The notes under the pieces are model-generated. The model was given only the letters and a program-made list of their open reading frames with translations, was not told the DNA's origin and did no database searches. From DSNY01 sp037446035 (GTDB lineage Bacteria > Pseudomonadota > Gammaproteobacteria > Burkholderiales > Burkholderiaceae_F): a DNA stretch of 14,745 nucleotides. Both the position numbers and the translations under genes were made by a program. Positions 14,734 through 14,745 of the stretch are shown here, in pieces. Location: positions 1 to 14,745 of the forward strand of contig JBBIJJ010000076.1 of the NCBI GenBank assembly GCA_037446035.1, in the 5' to 3' direction. Positions within the stretch are counted from its first letter, which is position 1, and every line of letters starts with the position of its first letter.

Positions 14734-14745
14734 TCGGTCGGTAAA

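Overview
The window is chromosomal DNA of a GC-rich proteobacterium, most likely a betaproteobacterium of the Burkholderiales or a close relative. This rests on the high GC content and on the gene repertoire: a wax ester synthase, a polyhydroxyalkanoate-system protein, a CitMHS_2-type antiporter and a long Lhr helicase. The genus cannot be fixed from the sequence alone. No rRNA, tRNA, CRISPR array, phage gene, transposase or plasmid function is visible.

Layout. Positions 1-110 hold an imperfect palindromic intergenic repeat. A WS/DGAT acyltransferase (124-1722, minus) is divergent from a small acyl-CoA-binding protein (1801-2058, plus), and both start behind the same 13-base ribosome-binding/start sequence. 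Converging on the latter is a tight five-gene minus-strand run (6811 down to 2107). In transcription order it encodes a class I aminotransferase, an orphan LutC/LUD-domain protein, a sodium:proton-antiporter-like membrane protein, a D-2-hydroxyacid dehydrogenase and a PHA-system small protein. Gaps in this run are 10, 43, -4 and 12 bases, so it probably forms one operon linking amino/hydroxy-acid metabolism with carbon storage.

The 743-base gap 6812-7554 carries a 280-base fold-back element with near-perfect 28-base terminal inverted repeats, followed by several strong hairpins. From 7555 a two-gene plus-strand unit encodes a divergent anthranilate-phosphoribosyltransferase-fold protein and a Rieske [2Fe-2S] protein, overlapping by GTGA. 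It runs tail-to-tail into a 1460-residue Lhr-type helicase (13411-9029, minus). The helicase reading frame has absorbed two intergenic-type repeats. Upstream on the same strand is nicotinate phosphoribosyltransferase pncB (14733-13537).

Functionally, the left third is storage-lipid biology (wax esters/triacylglycerol, acyl-CoA buffering, PHA granules), the middle is central carbon and amino-acid conversion, and the right is NAD salvage plus DNA repair. I see no clearly new multi-gene defence or biosynthetic system. The points most worth a second look are the PRTase-fold/Rieske gene pair, the fold-back element placed directly upstream of the five-gene operon, and the repeats translated inside lhr.
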